64,000 nucleotides of DNA from Nitratireductor mangrovi (GCF_007922615.2 NZ_CP042301.2:4758001-4822000); one strand, 5' to 3'; counted from the stretch's first letter, positions 25,555 through 34,260 are shown. Notes: generated by a model from the sequence alone, not told the origin. Numbers and translations are program-made.

Positions 25555-27045
25555 CTAGGCGGCGGCCCTGCGTCCGACGACGGCGGCCAGTTCACGAATG
25601 CCGGGCTCGATGTGCTGGATCGCGATCGAGGAGATGCCGAGCCGCATGAAGCGTTTCGGAGCGTCGGCGCGGTCGAAGAACCGCTCGCCGGGCTCGATCA
25701 GGACGCTGCGCGCAGCCGCCAGTTCGGCGAGCTTGGCCGAGTCTGTACCGGGAGGGCCTTCGAGCCACATCGACGTGCCACCGGCCGAATCGGTGCAGCG
25801 CCAGTCGGGCATGTAGCACGAGGTCGCCTCGACAAGCCGTTGCCGCCTTTCTGCGAAAGCCGTCGACAGCTTGCGCACCAGCGCGTCGTGATGACCGAGT
25901 GACAGGAACAACGCCACGGCGCGCTGGTTGTTGGCTGGCGGGTGGCGCAGCATGAAGCGGCGCAGGGCGCGGAGTTCCGCGATCAGTTCGGCGGAGGCGA
26001 CGATGTATCCAAGCCGCAGGCCAGGCGCCAGCGTCTTCGACATCGATCCGACATGGATGACACGGCCCGAGCGGTCGAGACTTTTCAGCGCCTGCTGCGG
26101 CGCGTCGTCGATGAGCTGGCTGTCATAGCCGTCCTCAATGATGATCTGGTCGTGCCGATCGGCGCGCGCCAGCAGTTCCTCCCGCCGCTTCTGGCTGAGT
26201 GGAACCATCGTCGGGCAGTGATGGCTCGGCGTGACGAATACGTAGCCGCAGTCACTCGGAACGCGTGAAGCCACGATGCCTTCGCCGTCGACCGGCACGG
26301 GAACCGTGTCGGCGCCGGCGAGCCTGAAGATGGAGCGCGCATCCGGATAGCCCGGCTCTTCCATGGCCACGCGGGTGCCCCTGCTCATCAGCAGCTCGGC
26401 CAGCATGTAGAGCGCGTTCTGCGCCCCCAGCGTCACGATGATCTCGTCGGGATTGGCGAAGATGCCGCGCCGCGGGAGGAGCCGCGCCTGGATCTGCTCG
26501 ATCAGCAGCGGGTCGTCGCGGTCGACCATGTCGGCGGCCCAGTCGCGGATTTCGAGTACCGCCAGCGCCATGCGGTTGCACTCGCGCCATTCGGCAGTGG
26601 GAAACAGGCCCGGATCGAACTGGCCGTAGACGAACGGGAAGGACGACTTGATCCAGTTGTCCATTTTCATCGGCGGCGGCATTTCGCTCGCCTTCATCTT
26701 GCGCCGCGACTTCCAGTCGATGCCGCCTGCGGTGGGAAGTCCTCTGGGACCTTGCCGCGACGGAGCGGTCAACACTTCAGGGTTCACGAAATGGCCCCGG
26801 CGCTCGCGCGCGATCAGGAAGCCCTGGTCGACCAGCTGCTGGAAGGCAAGCACGACGGTGCCGCGTGCCACGCCGAGCTTCTCGGCGAGCACCCGGCATG
26901 ACGGCAGAGGCATGGACGGCGAGATCTGGCGGTCGAGGATCGCTGCGACGATCGCCTGCCGGATCTGTGCCTGCAGGGTCTGGCCCGAGTCGGGCGAGAT
27001 CGTGAAAAGACCGGACCAGATGGCGGAATCGCTTCGCGTAGGCAT
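25555..27045 (-). CDS. MocR/PdxR-type regulator (GntR helix-turn-helix fused to aminotransferase fold)
   Basis: A 496-residue fusion. The GntR winged helix occupies about 20-85 (LPSCRVLAEKLGVARGTVV, RERRGHFV), and a class I aminotransferase-like PLP domain follows from about 115, with TLGAQNALYMLAELL, EPGYPDARSIF, EDGYDSQL and the Schiff-base Lys in HVGSMSKTLAPGLRLGY. ATG 27045 has GGAGG ten bases upstream. MocR proteins sense PLP or a PLP-amino acid adduct; classic targets are pyridoxal synthesis, GABA or taurine genes. Its target here is not clear. It is divergent from pgi. Confidence 0.9.
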   Translation of the reverse strand: MPTRSDSAIWSGLFTISPDSGQTLQAQIRQAIVAAILDRQISPSMPLPSCRVLAEKLGVARGTVVLAFQQLVDQGFLIARERRGHFVNPEVLTAPSRQGPRGLPTAGGIDWKSRRKMKASEMPPPMKMDNWIKSSFPFVYGQFDPGLFPTAEWRECNRMALAVLEIRDWAADMVDRDDPLLIEQIQARLLPRRGIFANPDEIIVTLGAQNALYMLAELLMSRGTRVAMEEPGYPDARSIFRLAGADTVPVPVDGEGIVASRVPSDCGYVFVTPSHHCPTMVPLSQKRREELLARADRHDQIIIEDGYDSQLIDDAPQQALKSLDRSGRVIHVGSMSKTLAPGLRLGYIVASAELIAELRALRRFMLRHPPANNQRAVALFLSLGHHDALVRKLSTAFAERRQRLVEATSCYMPDWRCTDSAGGTSMWLEGPPGTDSAKLAELAAARSVLIEPGERFFDRADAPKRFMRLGISSIAIQHIEPGIRELAAVVGRRAAA

Positions 27046-27250
27046 GGCAGGCTTCCCTCCGGGCCGGAAATTAAACGGATGAAGAATAGGCTTCAAGGCT
27101 GGTCCAACCGCTTGCGCCAGAGTTTTTTGTCACCGATGCATTTGAGCCACTTAACGTTGGGCCACCAATCTTCGGCCTGCAGCCCGCTGCGTCCTTCTGT
27201 TTGGCGCCGAAATGATCTATCGGGGAGGCGGACAGGAAAGGACGAACTCC

Positions 27251-28888
27251 GTGGACCGTATCGCTTTCGACCGCGCGCTGGCTGAACTCGGCGCGCACCG
27301 CGACGAGGTGGCACCCTTCGACTTCGCGGCCGTCTTTCGCGAAGATTCAGCCCGGTTTTCGGCGTTTTCGCTGCGTTTCGACGATTTGCTGCTCGACTGG
27401 TCGAAGACGGCGGTCGACCGCCGTACGATGGAGTTGCTTGCCGAACTGGCCGCCGCCGCCGGTGTCGAGGCGCGCCGGGATCGAATGTTCGCCGGCGAGC
27501 ACATCAACGCCACTGAAGATCGCGCCGTCCTCCATGTGGCGCTGCGCGCGCCGCGCCAGGCGGCTATGGCAGTCGATGGCAGGAATGTGATGGCCGACGT
27601 CCACTCGGTGCTCGACCGCATGGCAGCCTTTGCCGATTCCATACGCAGTGGCGAGGCAAAGGGCGCCACCGGCAAGCCGATCGCCGACGTGGTCAATATC
27701 GGGATCGGCGGCTCCGATCTCGGCCCTGCAATGGCCACGGCCGCGCTCGCGCCGTTCCACGACGGCCCGCGCACGCATTTCGTCTCCAATATCGATGGCG
27801 CCCATATCGCCGATACGCTGAAAGGGCTCGATCCTGCCGAAACCCTTTTCGTCGTTGCGTCCAAGACGTTCACCACCGTGGAGACGATGACCAACGCGGC
27901 CACCGCGCGCAAATGGCTCGCCGATGCGCTGGGCAGCGAAGCCGTGGCCAGCCATTTCGCCGCGGTCTCGACGGCGCTTGACCGGGTGGCGGCTTTCGGG
28001 ATCGACGAGACACGCGTGTTCGGCTTCTGGGACTGGGTCGGCGGACGGTATTCGCTGTGGTCGGCGATCGGGCTGCCGATCATGCTGGCGATCGGCCCTG
28101 CACGGTTCCGGGACTTCCTCGCCGGCGCGCATGCCATGGACGAGCATTTCCGCTCCGCGCCGCTGCGCGAGAACCTCCCGCTTGTATTCGGCCTGGTCGG
28201 CTTCTGGCACCGGGTCGTCTGCAACTATCCGGCGCGCGCGGTGATCCCCTACGACCAGCGGCTGGCGCGGCTGCCGGCCTATCTCCAGCAACTCGACATG
28301 GAATCGAACGGCAAGGGCGTGCTGCTCAACGGCGCGCCGGTCGCCACGCCGACCGGGCCGCTGGTCTGGGGCGAGCCTGGCACCAACGGCCAGCACGCTT
28401 TCTTCCAGCTGCTGCATCAGGGCACCGACATCATCCCCGTCGAGTTCATCGCGGCCGCGCGCGGCCACGAACCGGAACTGCAGGAACATCAGGACCTCCT
28501 GCTTGCCAATTGCCTGGCACAGTCGCAGGCGCTGATGAAAGGCCGCACCCTGGCCGAGGCGACCGCCCAGCTCGTCGCGAAGGGTGTGGCGGAAGGAGAG
28601 GCGGCTGCCTTGGCCCCGCATCGCGTCTTTTCCGGCAACAGGCCTTCGCTCACGATCCTCTACCGGCAGCTCGATCCCTTCGCGCTCGGCCGCCTGATCG
28701 CACTCTACGAGCATCGCGTCTTCGTCGAGGCGCAGCTTTTCGGCATCAACGCTTTCGACCAGTGGGGCGTCGAACTGGGCAAGGAACTCGCCACAGCCCT
28801 GTTGCCGGTCGTGACCGGCGCATCCGAGGGCGACGGCCTCGACGGCTCGACCGCCGGCCTGGTGGCCTATCTTCAGGCGGAGCGCTGA
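27251..28888 (+). CDS. pgi: Glucose-6-phosphate isomerase
   Basis: A 545-residue cytoplasmic enzyme that interconverts glucose 6-phosphate and fructose 6-phosphate. The family blocks are intact: [75 protein letters not shown] (with the catalytic His) and the C-terminal QWGVELGK. The start is GTG 27251, with AAAGGA about ten bases upstream. An ATG at 27212 adds 13 residues but has no ribosome site. The HAD gene follows within six bases, so they form one operon. Confidence 0.96.
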   Translation: MDRIAFDRALAELGAHRDEVAPFDFAAVFREDSARFSAFSLRFDDLLLDWSKTAVDRRTMELLAELAAAAGVEARRDRMFAGEHINATEDRAVLHVALRAPRQAAMAVDGRNVMADVHSVLDRMAAFADSIRSGEAKGATGKPIADVVNIGIGGSDLGPAMATAALAPFHDGPRTHFVSNIDGAHIADTLKGLDPAETLFVVASKTFTTVETMTNAATARKWLADALGSEAVASHFAAVSTALDRVAAFGIDETRVFGFWDWVGGRYSLWSAIGLPIMLAIGPARFRDFLAGAHAMDEHFRSAPLRENLPLVFGLVGFWHRVVCNYPARAVIPYDQRLARLPAYLQQLDMESNGKGVLLNGAPVATPTGPLVWGEPGTNGQHAFFQLLHQGTDIIPVEFIAAARGHEPELQEHQDLLLANCLAQSQALMKGRTLAEATAQLVAKGVAEGEAAALAPHRVFSGNRPSLTILYRQLDPFALGRLIALYEHRVFVEAQLFGINAFDQWGVELGKELATALLPVVTGASEGDGLDGSTAGLVAYLQAER

Positions 28889-28893
28889 CGGGC

Positions 28894-29598
28894 GTGGCGA
28901 TCAGGGGCATCCTGTTCGACAAGGACGGCACACTCGTCGATTTCGACGCGACCTGGTCCGCGATTGCCCAGCGGCTGGCGCTGGAGGCGGCCGGGGGCGC
29001 TCGCGAGACCGCCGACCGGCTTCTCGATCGCGCCGGATATGACGTCGCGCAGGACTGTTTCCGCGCCGATTCCGCGTTCGCCGCCGGCACCAATGCCGAC
29101 ATCGTCGCGCTCTGGTACCCGGATCGGACGCCGCAGGAACGGCAGCGAATGATCGCGCATTTCGACGAGGTGACGGCCACAGAAGGCGCCCGTTGCGCGG
29201 TTGCCGTGTCCGGCATCCCCCACGCGATTGCGCGCCTGCACGGCGACGGTTACCGGCTTGGGGTTGCGACCAACGATTCCACCAGCGGCGCGGAAAAGAC
29301 GATCGCCGCGCTCGGCATCGCGCAAATGTTCGTTGCCGCTTACGGATATGATGCGGTTGCTGCGCCCAAGCCGGCGCCAGACACCGTGTTCGCGTTCTGC
29401 GATCTCACCGGTCTGAAGCCGTCCGAGATCGCAATGGTTGGCGATAACGGCCACGATCTCGAAATGGCGCATGCTGCCGGCGCGGGGCTCGCCATCGGCG
29501 TCCTGTCCGGGACCGGCACGCGCGAAACGTTGGCGCGCCGGGCGAGCGTCGTGCTCGGCTCGGTCGCCGAGTTGCCTGACTGGCTGGCCGGGCGGTGA
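28894..29598 (+). CDS. HAD-superfamily phosphatase (phosphoglycolate phosphatase-like)
   Basis: A 234-residue HAD hydrolase of subfamily IA. Motif I is LFDKDGTLVDF (nucleophile and acid/base Asp), motif II lies in VATNDSTSGAEKT, motif III Lys in APKPAPDTV and motif IV in MVGDNGHDLEMA. GTG 28894 begins five bases after the pgi stop, so it is co-transcribed. The likely role is removal of phosphate from a small metabolite such as phosphoglycolate. Its 3' third is repeated in decayed form at 32521-32665, on the far side of the radical-SAM island; the copy here is complete. Confidence 0.85.
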   Translation: MAIRGILFDKDGTLVDFDATWSAIAQRLALEAAGGARETADRLLDRAGYDVAQDCFRADSAFAAGTNADIVALWYPDRTPQERQRMIAHFDEVTATEGARCAVAVSGIPHAIARLHGDGYRLGVATNDSTSGAEKTIAALGIAQMFVAAYGYDAVAAPKPAPDTVFAFCDLTGLKPSEIAMVGDNGHDLEMAHAAGAGLAIGVLSGTGTRETLARRASVVLGSVAELPDWLAGR

Positions 29599-29602
29599 AA
29601 CC

Positions 29603-29665
29603 CTCGGCGCGGCAGCCGAGCCGCGACGCAGCGCGTCACGGATAGCTCGGACTTGTCGACGATCC
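29603..29665 (-). pseudogene. Decayed copy of the 3' end of the tetR gene
   Basis: Directly after the HAD stop, this stretch aligns without gaps to the 3' end of the intact tetR gene at 32667-32729 (constant offset 3064). About 33 of 45 bases match in the first block (AGCCGCGACG is shared) and 13 of 21 in the next. No frame remains. It mirrors the decayed HAD copy beside the intact tetR and marks the left edge of the island. Confidence 0.55.
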
Positions 29666-29803
29666 TTCGCCGCGCCCGCCATGGCTTGGGAGGCGGGCTG
29701 CTTCAAGTGTCATCATCCTCGACGGAAGCGATGACCCGGCCTCAGGCGCAATTGCGCGGCGACGGCTTCAAACGGCGAAGACCGGGTTCACCTCGCGCCT
29801 GGT

Positions 29804-30106
29804 CTATTCGAGTTCGGTCGCGCGCCCGCGAGTGGCGGCGACCGTCGAGGTCCGGACCACGACGCTGACAGCAGGCCGTGTGCCGTTGGTCGCCACGCGC
29901 ACGAGCACGGCAGGGACAGCGGCGACGCCGAGTTCCGGTTGGGCCGGTCCTGACCGGATTTCCGCGATCGCCTTCTCGTCGAGTTCGAAACCAAGATCCT
30001 GCAGTGTCGTGACCGGATCCGTCTCGAGCCGGGCGATCGTCTCCTTGTCCGAGAAAACCTTGTTCAGCGCCTCGGCATATTTCTCTTCACCTTGCATCAG
30101 TTCCAT
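29804..30106 (-). CDS. Candidate RiPP precursor peptide
   Basis: A 100-residue peptide, translated right after the radical SAM gene (21-base gap, GGAGG seven bases before the ATG). Residues 1-52 are an acidic helical leader; KETIARLETDPVTTLQDLGFEL (in part: ARLETDPVTTLQDLGFEL) resembles the LLaDPkaaLaelGiel pattern of nitrile-hydratase-like leader peptides. Residues 53-100 are quite different: Val/Ala/Thr/Arg-rich with two imperfect units (VLVRVATNGTRPA and VVVRTSTVAATRGRA), no Cys, and probably unstructured. This split suggests a leader followed by a modified core. The call is inference; a small protein partner of the enzyme is the alternative. Confidence 0.55.
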   Translation of the reverse strand: MELMQGEEKYAEALNKVFSDKETIARLETDPVTTLQDLGFELDEKAIAEIRSGPAQPELGVAAVPAVLVRVATNGTRPAVSVVVRTSTVAATRGRATELE

Positions 30107-30127
30107 GGCAAATCCTCCGTGGGTTGC

Positions 30128-31675
30128 TCAGTGCACGCCTTCAAAATGCCGGAGCGGCAAGCCGACCCGCTGATGGTCCACCAGCGCCGGCGCGTCATGG
30201 GGTTCGTACCTGCCAGCCGCCTTCGATCCCGGCTTGGCGACCTGGCGCAGGCTCTCCAGTCCGTTCTCGCGGAAGGTCTTCAGGATGCGCGGGTAATATT
30301 TCGCCACCGGTTCCGGGAAAGCGTATTCGATCATGTTGGCCGACGGGTAGCGAAGACGCGCGAGCGTCTGGATCGCGGCGACGCGCTCCGAGATGGCGTA
30401 GATGTCGTCGGTGGCGACGCGCACGCCGGACTGGAAGAGGTAGTAGTTTCCGAAGAAGCCGAACTCATCGTACATCGCCTCGGTCACGAGACCGTCCCGG
30501 CATGCGGCGTCCCACAGCCGCGAGCCCGGTATCTGGCAATACCATTGGAGCAGGATACGAACGCCGAAACGCCCGTGCAGGCTTGCGGCGAAAGCAATCG
30601 TCTTTTCGATCTCGGCGCGACCTTCCCATGGCAAGCCGAGCACGAAAGAAAAATCGGCACGCTCCGAGAGGCCATGGCGATAAAGAATCCGCGCAGCGGC
30701 GTTCAATTTCTCGCAGGTCGTACCCTTGCCGATCTTGTCGAGGCCGTCGTCGTAGCCGCACTCGGCGCCGATCAGGAACTGCGTCGTGAAGGGCCTTATC
30801 GCGTCGACGTAGTCTTCGCTGAGGATGTCGTTGGCGCGCGAATCGAAGACCAGTCCGGGCGTCAATCCCCGCTGCGCGATGAGGCGCGCAATCTGCGTGG
30901 CGCGTTTCACGTTCATCGAGAACTCGTCGTCGATGATGTGGATGTGACCCGCGGTCGTACGCTCGCAATACGGCATGATCGCTTCAAGGCGATCGACGAA
31001 CTCCCCCGGTGAGATACCCCGCCAGGTCCGGCGGTACGAGGTCGAGCAGAAGGAGCAATCGAAGACGCAGCCGCGCGAGGATTCGATCGACAGCGACTGG
31101 TAGATGCCTGCCGGCATGCGGCCGTAATCCGGGACCGGGAAGGAAGGCAGTTCCTCCTTTGAGATCAGCTTGTGGATCTGATTGCGAATGATTGCGCCGC
31201 TGTCGTCGCGCCAGGACAGGTTGGGGACGCGGGCAAAGTCGCGGTCCGTCTCGAGCGCCTCGGCGAGCGCGACGATCGCCACTTCGCCTTCGCCGCGAAC
31301 CACGAAATCGATTGGAAAGGCGGCCAGCACGTACTGGTCGAACATGGTCGGATGGATGCCGCCTGCCACGATCGGAACGGTCGCGCAGCGATCCCTGATC
31401 TGCCTGATTACCAAGAGGGCCGTAGGCCAGGACATCGACGTGGCGCCGATACCGATGAGGCCGGCATCGTCGATGTCTTCGAGCCAGCTCTCGATGGAGA
31501 AACTGCCGGCCGCGATCAGGTCGACGAACACGACCTCATGTCCCGCCGCTTCCAGCACGGCCTGCAGCAGATACATCCCGTAGGGAGGGCACTCCCGGTG
31601 GGCGTCCATCGCGATGGAGACCAACTGGCCGCCAACATTGTCCATGATAGGCGGCGCGATGAGTACTATCTTCAT
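30128..31675 (-). CDS. Cobalamin-binding-domain radical SAM protein
   Basis: A 515-residue class B-type radical SAM enzyme. A B12-binding Rossmann domain (about 1-140, KIVLIAPP, YGMYLLQAVLEAAGHEV, VAGGIHPT) precedes the radical SAM barrel with the 4Fe-4S motif CVFDCSFC (Cys203, Cys207, Cys210). A helical C-terminal region follows. Family members do C-methylation or other radical chemistry, and many act on ribosomal peptides. ATG 31675 has GGAGG seven to eight bases upstream, and a good sigma-70 promoter lies in front. The next gene codes a small peptide with a leader/core look, and a YhfC-like protein is divergent. The reaction is unknown. Confidence 0.85.
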   Translation of the reverse strand: MKIVLIAPPIMDNVGGQLVSIAMDAHRECPPYGMYLLQAVLEAAGHEVVFVDLIAAGSFSIESWLEDIDDAGLIGIGATSMSWPTALLVIRQIRDRCATVPIVAGGIHPTMFDQYVLAAFPIDFVVRGEGEVAIVALAEALETDRDFARVPNLSWRDDSGAIIRNQIHKLISKEELPSFPVPDYGRMPAGIYQSLSIESSRGCVFDCSFCSTSYRRTWRGISPGEFVDRLEAIMPYCERTTAGHIHIIDDEFSMNVKRATQIARLIAQRGLTPGLVFDSRANDILSEDYVDAIRPFTTQFLIGAECGYDDGLDKIGKGTTCEKLNAAARILYRHGLSERADFSFVLGLPWEGRAEIEKTIAFAASLHGRFGVRILLQWYCQIPGSRLWDAACRDGLVTEAMYDEFGFFGNYYLFQSGVRVATDDIYAISERVAAIQTLARLRYPSANMIEYAFPEPVAKYYPRILKTFRENGLESLRQVAKPGSKAAGRYEPHDAPALVDHQRVGLPLRHFEGVH

Positions 31676-31749
31676 GGTGTGCCTCCCTCCGAGACGACGA
31701 AAGCATGCCGGAAGACTATCATTCAGCAACAGAATCTGCAACCTTAAAT

Positions 31750-31777
31750 AGTATAATACTGAACTCATAGCTATCAA
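31750..31777 (-). promoter_or_regulatory. Sigma-70-type promoter for the radical SAM operon
   Basis: On the minus strand, TTGATA (31777-31772), a 16-base spacer and TATACT (31755-31750) lie 75 bases upstream of the ATG at 31675, in an AT-rich pocket between the two divergent genes. TATAAT at 31752-31757 on the plus strand could serve the divergent membrane-protein gene. Confidence 0.55.
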
Positions 31778-31784
31778 GAGTTGT

Positions 31785-32507
31785 ATGTTGCCATCCGGTA
31801 CCGAAGCACAGGCCAACCTAACCAACGGCGCCACGCTGCTCGCGTTCGCGTCCGTTCCTGTCGCCATGTGGATCGCGCACCCGGACTCTGCCGTGCCCAT
31901 GGGGGTCGGCGCCCTCGCATGGGTGTTCGCGCTGGTCCTGAAGGTTGTCGTGAACCGGACGCCGCAGGCGGAAAGACTGAGCCGCCGGGGCCCAGGCGGA
32001 GCCGCGCTTGCGGGGCTCGTCTCGGGCGTGTCGGAACTTGGCGTGCTCTGGCTCGCGGTCGCGGCCGGAATGGCCGAAGCGACGCTGCAGAGCGGGCTCT
32101 GGTGCGGCATCGGCGCTGCGGCGGTTGAGGTTGCCTATCTTGTCATCACGGGCGTCCGGCGGCGCCACGATCCCGAACTGCGCCGCCAGCATCGCGTCTG
32201 GCTGCGCGGCGCGGCGGCTTCGCGAGTTGTAGCCCACATGTTCGCCATCGAACGGGCGCTCGCGACGCTGATCCACGTGGCCAGTCGCGTGCTGGTGATG
32301 GCCAGTATCTCACTCGGCGTGGTCTGGCCCGTTCTGCTCGCTTTGCTAGCATTCACCGCGGTCGACGGAACGGCCACATATGGCGCCGTGCACCGCTGGA
32401 ACTGGTGCCGGCCGACGACTGCGCGGCGCTTTTATCTGCTCCTGGCTCTTTGCGCGGTGGCGGTCTGTATCGCTGCTGGATGGCTCGCCGTCCGGCCGGT
32501 TGGATGA
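31785..32507 (+). CDS. Polytopic membrane protein resembling YhfC-family intramembrane metalloproteases
   Basis: A 240-residue protein with about seven hydrophobic segments. Three sites recall the YhfC family: GVSELG (Glu84), LWCGIGAAAVEVAYL (Glu115) and above all AIERALATLIHVASRVLVM (Glu156, Arg157, His164, Ser167), which fits ERxxAxxxHxxxSxLV. The His-Gly pair seen in some members is absent (GIGAAAVE). The gene is divergent from the radical SAM operon and inside the same island, so a role in cleaving or exporting a modified peptide is plausible. ATG 31785 has only a weak AAGAG site. The family call is by motif memory and is moderate. Confidence 0.5.
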   Translation: MLPSGTEAQANLTNGATLLAFASVPVAMWIAHPDSAVPMGVGALAWVFALVLKVVVNRTPQAERLSRRGPGGAALAGLVSGVSELGVLWLAVAAGMAEATLQSGLWCGIGAAAVEVAYLVITGVRRRHDPELRRQHRVWLRGAAASRVVAHMFAIERALATLIHVASRVLVMASISLGVVWPVLLALLAFTAVDGTATYGAVHRWNWCRPTTARRFYLLLALCAVAVCIAAGWLAVRPVG

Positions 32508-32520
32508 GCGGCCACTGCGC

Positions 32521-32665
32521 GTGCATGTCGATGGATACTTGTCTGGGGTTGCGATCAACGGTCCCTCCGGGGCGGAGAAGACCGTCCTCGCTCTCGGCAT
32601 CACGCAAATGTTCGCCGCGGCTTACGGTCGCCGGACTGCCCGCTTGGCTGGCCGGGCGGTGAGAT
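32521..32665 (+). pseudogene. Decayed fragment of the HAD phosphatase gene
   Basis: This stretch copies the 3' part of the HAD gene at 28894-29598. GGGGTTGCGA, CTCGGCATC, CGCAAATGTTCG, GCTTACGG and TGGCTGGCCGGGCGGTGA are shared. The readable peptide GAEKTVLALGITQMFAAAYG corresponds to GAEKTIAALGIAQMFVAAYG. A 3-base gap and an internal deletion of about 218 bases break the frame, and there is no start. It directly follows the membrane-protein gene and precedes the convergent tetR stop, marking the right edge of the island. Confidence 0.85.
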
Positions 32666-32667
32666 CG

Positions 32668-33231
32668 TCAACGAGACAGCAAAGCCGCGACGAAGCGCTG
32701 CAAGGATTGCTCGACATGGCGCTCGATCCGGCCGCGAGGATCAAAGCTCCACCAGAGCAGGGAACCCTGCCATTGGGCGATGAGCAACAGGCCGATGTCG
32801 GCCGGCGCGTCCCTTTCGCCGGTGAAACAGCCGGTGAGGGCAGTCGCCAGTGCATCGCGCCAGGCCGCGCCCCGAGCGCGCAGGGCAGGGTCGCGCAGGT
32901 CCTCGCGCAGCACGAGCAGGCCTTCGGCATAACGTTCGATATCGCCATAGTTCCCTGACAGCCCGACGAGCAGGGCGATAGCGCCGTCCGGCGTCCGCGG
33001 AACGGCGTTCGCAAGGCCAACCGTACGTTCGTCGAGTTGGTCCCAGGCCAGAAGCAGGGCCGCCTGCTTCAAGGCTGCCTTGGAACCCCAGCGCTGCACG
33101 AGCGTGGCCGGAGAAAGGCCGCTCGCTTCGGCGAGCGCCGCAAAGGTCAGGGCCTCGGGGCCGCGCGCATGCATCAGCGCAAGTGCGGCCTCCAGCACCT
33201 TGGCATCCGGCAGGATCTTTCGTCGCGGCAT
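32668..33231 (-). CDS. TetR family transcriptional repressor
   Basis: A 187-residue regulator with an N-terminal TetR helix-turn-helix (residues about 5-50: VLEAALALMHARGPEALTF, LAEASGLSPATLVQRWGSKAAL in outline) and a helical ligand-binding domain. ATG 33231 is chosen because the only upstream in-frame start, TTG 33243, lies inside the operator palindrome. It is divergent from the SDR gene and separated from it by a perfect inverted repeat, so it should repress both. A short decayed copy of its 3' end lies at 29603-29665. Confidence 0.9.
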   Translation of the reverse strand: MPRRKILPDAKVLEAALALMHARGPEALTFAALAEASGLSPATLVQRWGSKAALKQAALLLAWDQLDERTVGLANAVPRTPDGAIALLVGLSGNYGDIERYAEGLLVLREDLRDPALRARGAAWRDALATALTGCFTGERDAPADIGLLLIAQWQGSLLWWSFDPRGRIERHVEQSLQRFVAALLSR

Positions 33232-33241
33232 CTTGACATCC

Positions 33242-33269
33242 AATTATAAACGAACAATCGTTTATAATT
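33242..33269. promoter_or_regulatory. Perfect 12-4-12 palindrome, TetR operator
   Basis: Arms AATTATAAACGA and TCGTTTATAATT with spacer ACAA, between the divergent tetR (start 33231) and SDR (start 33327) genes. Its AT-rich sequence also contains the only promoter-like DNA of the region, so bound repressor would block both genes. This is a standard TetR autoregulation layout; the ligand is probably related to the SDR substrate. Confidence 0.8.
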
Positions 33270-33326
33270 AATTCCAGGCATCCACACAAGCCGCTGGCGG
33301 GCCCGGCGGCGAACAGGGAGTTTTGC

Positions 33327-34235
33327 ATGTCGCTCAAGGGCAAGGTTGCGCTTGTTGCAGGCGCCACGCGCGGCGCCGGCCGCGGCATAGCGGTCGAACT
33401 CGGTGCCGCGGGCGCAGTCGTTTATGTCACCGGCCGTTCGACCCGCGGGCAGCGCTCGGAATACGACCGGCCTGAAACCATCGAGGAAACGGCGGCACTG
33501 GTCAGCGCAGCAGGAGGCGAAGGCATCGCCGTTCAGGTTGACCACCTCGTACCGGACGAGGTTCGCGATCTGGTTGGCCGCATTCGCGCCGATCATGGCC
33601 GGCTCGACATACTCGTCAACGACATCTGGGGCGGCGAAAAACTGTTCGAATGGAACAAGTCCGTCTGGGAACATGACCTTGCTAACGGGCTGCGCATCCT
33701 GAGACTCGCGATCGACACCCACCTGATCACGGCGCATCATGCCCTGCCGCTGATGATCGAACGTCCCGGTGGCCTGCTGGTCGAAGTGACCGACGGCACC
33801 GCCGATTACAACGCCGACCACTACCGCCTCTCACCCTTCTACGATCTAGCCAAGGTTGCGGTGAACCGCATGGCCTGGGCTCATGCCAAGGATCTGGTGG
33901 CGCGTGGTGCGACCTCGGTCTCGATCACGCCGGGCTGGCTGCGCTCCGAGATGATGCTTGAGGCCTTTGAGGTGACCGAAGAGAACTGGCGCGACGCCAC
34001 CGCGAAGGTGCCGCATTTCGTCATCTCCGAGACGCCACGCTTCATCGGCCGCGCGATCGCCGCCCTTGCCGCCGACCCTGACCGGTCGCGCTGGAACGGT
34101 CAATCGCTGTCAAGCGGTGGGCTCGCGCAGGTCTACGGCTTTACCGACCTTGACGGCTCGCGCCCGAATGCTTGGCCCTATGTGGTCGAAGTGCAGGATG
34201 CGGGCAAGCCGGCGGACGCGACGGGCTATCGCTGA
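33327..34235 (+). CDS. Short-chain dehydrogenase/reductase
   Basis: A 302-residue SDR. The nucleotide loop is GATRGAGRGIA near residues 12-22, a variant of TGxxxGxG with a following Arg that suggests NADPH. The catalytic pair is Tyr172 and Lys176 in YDLAK. The substrate loop is long, and the C-terminus extends beyond the classical 250 residues, ending in a WPYVVEVQDAG tail. The gene is divergent from tetR behind a perfect operator, so it is inducible. Such TetR/SDR pairs often serve detoxification of carbonyl compounds. The substrate is unknown. Confidence 0.88.
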   Translation: MSLKGKVALVAGATRGAGRGIAVELGAAGAVVYVTGRSTRGQRSEYDRPETIEETAALVSAAGGEGIAVQVDHLVPDEVRDLVGRIRADHGRLDILVNDIWGGEKLFEWNKSVWEHDLANGLRILRLAIDTHLITAHHALPLMIERPGGLLVEVTDGTADYNADHYRLSPFYDLAKVAVNRMAWAHAKDLVARGATSVSITPGWLRSEMMLEAFEVTEENWRDATAKVPHFVISETPRFIGRAIAALAADPDRSRWNGQSLSSGGLAQVYGFTDLDGSRPNAWPYVVEVQDAGKPADATGYR

Positions 34236-34260
34236 GGTCTCGACCGCCGGTCCCGCGGCG

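Noticed and set aside
32405..32662. Open frame of 85 codons ending in GLPAWLAGR as a gene
   Set aside because: It is a chance join of membrane-protein sequence in another frame with the decayed HAD 3' end.
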